From assembly GCA_919901565.1 (NCBI GenBank), contig CAKKPE010000029.1, positions 1 to 60,800 on the forward strand: a stretch of DNA of 60,800 nt, read 5' to 3'. Numbering within the stretch: the first letter of the stretch is position 1; the number at the start of each line of letters is the position of its first letter. Origin of the DNA: a bacterium (lineage in GTDB: Bacteria; CG2-30-53-67). Below the pieces are notes generated by a model. It was not told the DNA's origin. It was given only the letters and a program-made list of their open reading frames with translations, and did no database searches. Shown here piece by piece: positions 58,420 through 60,800 of this stretch. The position numbers and the translations under genes were made by a program.

Positions 58420-60444
58420 TCATGTCAAGGAATTCTTCTTTTTATTTACTTTCAGGTGGTTTCTCAGGGCGAGGTAGCCCCGCAGGACTTCTGCAACGCT
58501 CCAAGCCTGTGCAGGGCACCCCCCGGATTTATGGGGCGGGTCCCCATCGAAGATTTCTCCAATGGTCCCTATGCCGTATACCTTGAGCTGTTCGATCAGG
58601 GGCTCCAGGATCCGGATATCAACCTGATCAGGCAAGACCTTGATGCATGCATCGATGTAAGGACCGATCAGCCAGGCCCAGACCGTTCCCTGATGGTATG
58701 CGCTGTCTCTTTCCCATGGACCTCCTTCATAGCGTTTTCTGTAGGCGGGATGATCCGGATTGAGACTTCGCAGTCCAAATGGGGTAAGAAGCTTCCGGCG
58801 GACCAGTTCCATGACCCGAACAGCCCGCTCCCTGCTGATGAGGGGAGAGTCCAGGGAAACGGCCAGGATCTGGTTTGGCCGGAGCGATGGGTCGGGGCCA
58901 TGGTCGGTGTCGATTACATCGTACAGGAACCCTCCTTCTGAATACCAGAACCGTCTGTTGAAATAGTCTCGGACTTTTTCCGCGAGACTCGTATAATCCC
59001 TTTTTATTCCCAGGGATTCCGCCCAGGACGCCATCCGCCGCAGGGCATGGTGCCACAGGGCATTCACCTCCACGGGTTTGCCCATTCTCGGGGTGACGAC
59101 CCAGTTTCCTACCTTCGCATCCATCCATGTCAACTGCAGGCCCGGTTCCCCGGCATAGATGAGTTTGTCCTGCGGGTCCATCCCGATCCGGAAACGGGTC
59201 CCTCCCCGGTATTTCTGTATGACGGCCTCCATCAAGGGGAAGAGAGACTTTAAAAGATCGGTATCCCCGGTTTTTTTGAGATAGCGGTCCACCGCGTTCA
59301 GATAGAGAAGGGATCCGTCCACGGTGTTATATTCGCAGCCTCCGGTCCCCTCGACGATCCGGTTCGGGATCAATCCGTAGAGGATCAGCCTCGCATAGGA
59401 GGCGAGTATTTCTTTGGCCTCGTCATGGCGGCCTGTGCAGAGCAGCAGCCCGTCCAGGCTGATCATGGTATCCCGTCCCCAATCCGTGAACCAGGGGTAC
59501 CCGGCAAGGATGGCGGCCCTTCCGGTCTTTTCCCTGATGATGAACTGGTCGGCGGCAAGGGCAAGGGATTCGGTGATGGTGTTTCGGACTTCAAGAGAAG
59601 AAAGGATCTGCTCTCTTCTCTTGACCTCGCGGTCTCGTATCCTTTGCGGCGGGTCGGGATCCCTCTCGCCGGAGGTGACCACCAGGGCCACGGGGTGATC
59701 GCTACTTAAGGTGAGGATGCATTCTCCGGGGCTGAAGAGGTCCTCGACCTCCTCCAATCCCCGTTCTCTTTCCCGGCAATACAGGAAATCCCGGTACCAG
59801 TATGGAGGGCCGGTGAAGGAACCGTCATGGAGATGAAAGATCAGGGTCGGCATGCCGGGATACGGATGCAGAGAGATCTTGCCTTTTTCCGCCATGACCG
59901 TGGGGTCGAGCGCCGGATTCTCACGGGTCAGGGAATGATAGTCCCGGCATGCAATCAGCGGCCTGATGTGCAGCTTGCCTTGTCCCGGGGTGAGGAGGGT
60001 ATATAGGATGACCGTGGTTTCCTCACCATAGGGCATAAAGATCTCTTTTTTGAGCCGGATATGATCAAACTCATAATAAAAGGTAGGAAACGGATATCGG
60101 TCAAAGCCGGCAAGAAGGAGATGCCCTCCCGGGTGAATGGTCTCCCTGTACTGGTTGCAGCTCAGGTCATACCGCATGCCGCGAAAGATCAGGAATTCCT
60201 CAAGTCTGGAAAGTAGGACGAAGCGGTTTAATCCCTGCCCGGATGATACGAGGATGCCGTGATAACGGCGGGTGTTTGCGCAGACCACGGTGGAAGAGGC
60301 GTAGCCGCCGAGGCCATTGGTTTCGATCCATTCGAGTTCAATGGCTTGAGAAAAATCATTCAGGATATTTCGGTCGATATGGATGCTCGGTTGCATTTGT
60401 TCCTTGAGCATGCCGGCCTTTTCATTTTGATTCATGAAGGTCAT
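58420..60444 (-). CDS. Glycogen-debranching type amylo-alpha-1,6-glucosidase (GH133)
   Basis: 674 residues. The N-terminal domain (about 30-280) has LEWIETNGLGGYASSTVVCA and NTRRYHGILVSSGQGLNRFV. The catalytic (alpha/alpha)6 domain has AGYPWFTDWGRDTMISLDGL (acid Asp), EYNTVDGSLLYLNAVDRYL, TWMDAKVGNWVVTPRMGKPV and RDSAYHQGTVWAWLIGPYID. These are the family blocks of bacterial and archaeal GDE C-terminal-type enzymes that cleave alpha-1,6 branches. It overlaps the upstream DUF547 gene by 23 bp. With the GH13 enzyme it forms an alpha-glucan set, although glycogen synthase and phosphorylase are not in view. Starts at 60444 and 60435 both lack a clear ribosome site. Confidence 0.92.
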   Translation of the reverse strand: MTFMNQNEKAGMLKEQMQPSIHIDRNILNDFSQAIELEWIETNGLGGYASSTVVCANTRRYHGILVSSGQGLNRFVLLSRLEEFLIFRGMRYDLSCNQYRETIHPGGHLLLAGFDRYPFPTFYYEFDHIRLKKEIFMPYGEETTVILYTLLTPGQGKLHIRPLIACRDYHSLTRENPALDPTVMAEKGKISLHPYPGMPTLIFHLHDGSFTGPPYWYRDFLYCRERERGLEEVEDLFSPGECILTLSSDHPVALVVTSGERDPDPPQRIRDREVKRREQILSSLEVRNTITESLALAADQFIIREKTGRAAILAGYPWFTDWGRDTMISLDGLLLCTGRHDEAKEILASYARLILYGLIPNRIVEGTGGCEYNTVDGSLLYLNAVDRYLKKTGDTDLLKSLFPLMEAVIQKYRGGTRFRIGMDPQDKLIYAGEPGLQLTWMDAKVGNWVVTPRMGKPVEVNALWHHALRRMASWAESLGIKRDYTSLAEKVRDYFNRRFWYSEGGFLYDVIDTDHGPDPSLRPNQILAVSLDSPLISRERAVRVMELVRRKLLTPFGLRSLNPDHPAYRKRYEGGPWERDSAYHQGTVWAWLIGPYIDACIKVLPDQVDIRILEPLIEQLKVYGIGTIGEIFDGDPPHKSGGCPAQAWSVAEVLRGYLALRNHLKVNKKKNSLT

Positions 60445-60800
60445 TCAAAGACCAGTCATACGTCATGTATTCGATCCGGAACTCCCCTTCTGTCAATGAC
60501 TGCTTAAGTTCGTCCGGAATATATTCCCAGATGAAGTTCAAGGCATAACTCTTTTTCTGGGGAAGATCCTGAAAGAGTTTGTGAACGGTAAAATAGTAAA
60601 AAAAATCCTTGCCGAACCAGGAAAAGATCTGCGAGAGATAAAGGGTCCGGTGTTCTGCGTCCCAGCGCAGGCCATGTTCCGGGTCCGAGAGGTAGATCCG
60701 TGCCTGCTGGTCCAGCATCTGTTTCAGGGTTGCGCCTTCATAGGGCGTGGAGGAGAGGGGCGGGCACCCGAGGGATGCGCATACCATGGCGAAATGGGCC
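60422..60800 (-). CDS. DUF547 domain protein, C-terminal part (cut by window edge)
   Basis: The open frame runs off the right end, so the start is unseen. Reading in from the edge gives AHFAMVCASLGCPPLSSTPY, LDQQARIYLSDPEHGLRWDA, LYLSQIFSWFGKDF and a terminal YMTYDWSLND. This is the C-terminal half of DUF547, including its conserved Cys pair (C-x4-C in VCASLGC). The family is of unknown function and often secreted. The internal ATG at 60785-60787 is unlikely to be the real start because conserved residues precede it. Its stop overlaps the GH133 start by 23 bp. Confidence 0.85.
   Translation of the reverse strand, partial: AHFAMVCASLGCPPLSSTPYEGATLKQMLDQQARIYLSDPEHGLRWDAEHRTLYLSQIFSWFGKDFFYYFTVHKLFQDLPQKKSYALNFIWEYIPDELKQSLTEGEFRIEYMTYDWSLNDLHESK

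Overview
The window looks like chromosome from a Gram-negative, didermic bacterium with about 50% GC. It has lipid A acyl transfer and aminoarabinose modification, an OmpA-type lipoprotein, a PEP-CTERM protein, sigma-54 promoters, several cyclic-di-GMP type proteins, AMMECR1 and TIGR02757 families, and short non-autonomous repeats. This mix fits a deltaproteobacterium in the broad sense (Desulfobacterota) or a relative such as Nitrospirota. No marker in the window fixes the species; the placement is inference.

Layout. (1) Positions 1-6.7 kb are an accessory island on the minus strand: a truncated DNA methyltransferase, a Fic protein, a type III-like helicase-nuclease, a Gp37/Gp68 (DUF5131) protein and a chimeric restriction/DUF3800 remnant, with a tiny promoter-hairpin-terminator unit among them. 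The island ends at a MITE-like element. (2) 6.8-16.3 kb holds a small membrane protein, a HEAT-repeat membrane protein, a DUF4388/SPOR-like protein, a MinD-like ATPase with a J-like/HTH partner, a TIGR02757 protein and enolase. (3) 16.3-26.2 kb holds a sigma-54 controlled, catalytically degenerate GAF-GGDEF-GAF-HD-GYP protein, an FmdB zinc ribbon, a LysR regulator coupled to a TIGR04283 glycosyltransferase, a tRNA-Leu/galU/lon set, an AMMECR1 protein and a bifunctional nuclease. (4) 26.4-35.2 kb is a five-gene, overlapping operon: a double PilZ plus GNAT-like protein, two radical SAM proteins with cobalamin-type N-termini, a histidine kinase and a receiver-kinase. It is the best candidate here for an undescribed system. 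(5) 35.2-41.1 kb holds an OmpA lipoprotein, a second MITE copy, a sigma-54 controlled PEP-CTERM protein, a large SdrD-repeat surface protein, a strong terminator and a TrmN6-like methyltransferase. (6) 41.2-55.4 kb, all minus strand, holds a REC-GGDEF-HD-GYP protein, an LpxL acyltransferase and an L-Ara4N lipid A cluster in the order B-C-A-T-D, with ArnA split into two genes and three GT39 transferases. (7) 55.6-60.8 kb holds alpha-glucan enzymes (GH13 and GH133), a SAM methyltransferase, a bactofilin and a DUF547 protein cut by the window edge.

The most notable regulatory signal is an identical 15-base near-palindrome, CTGTAAACTTTTACA. It sits about 160-180 bp upstream of two sigma-54 promoters 20 kb apart, one for the degenerate HD-GYP protein and one for the PEP-CTERM gene. 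This implies one enhancer-binding activator and a shared cell-surface regulon. GalU (UDP-glucose) and the Arn genes (UDP-glucuronate to lipid-linked Ara4N) are biochemically connected, although no UDP-glucose dehydrogenase is in the window.
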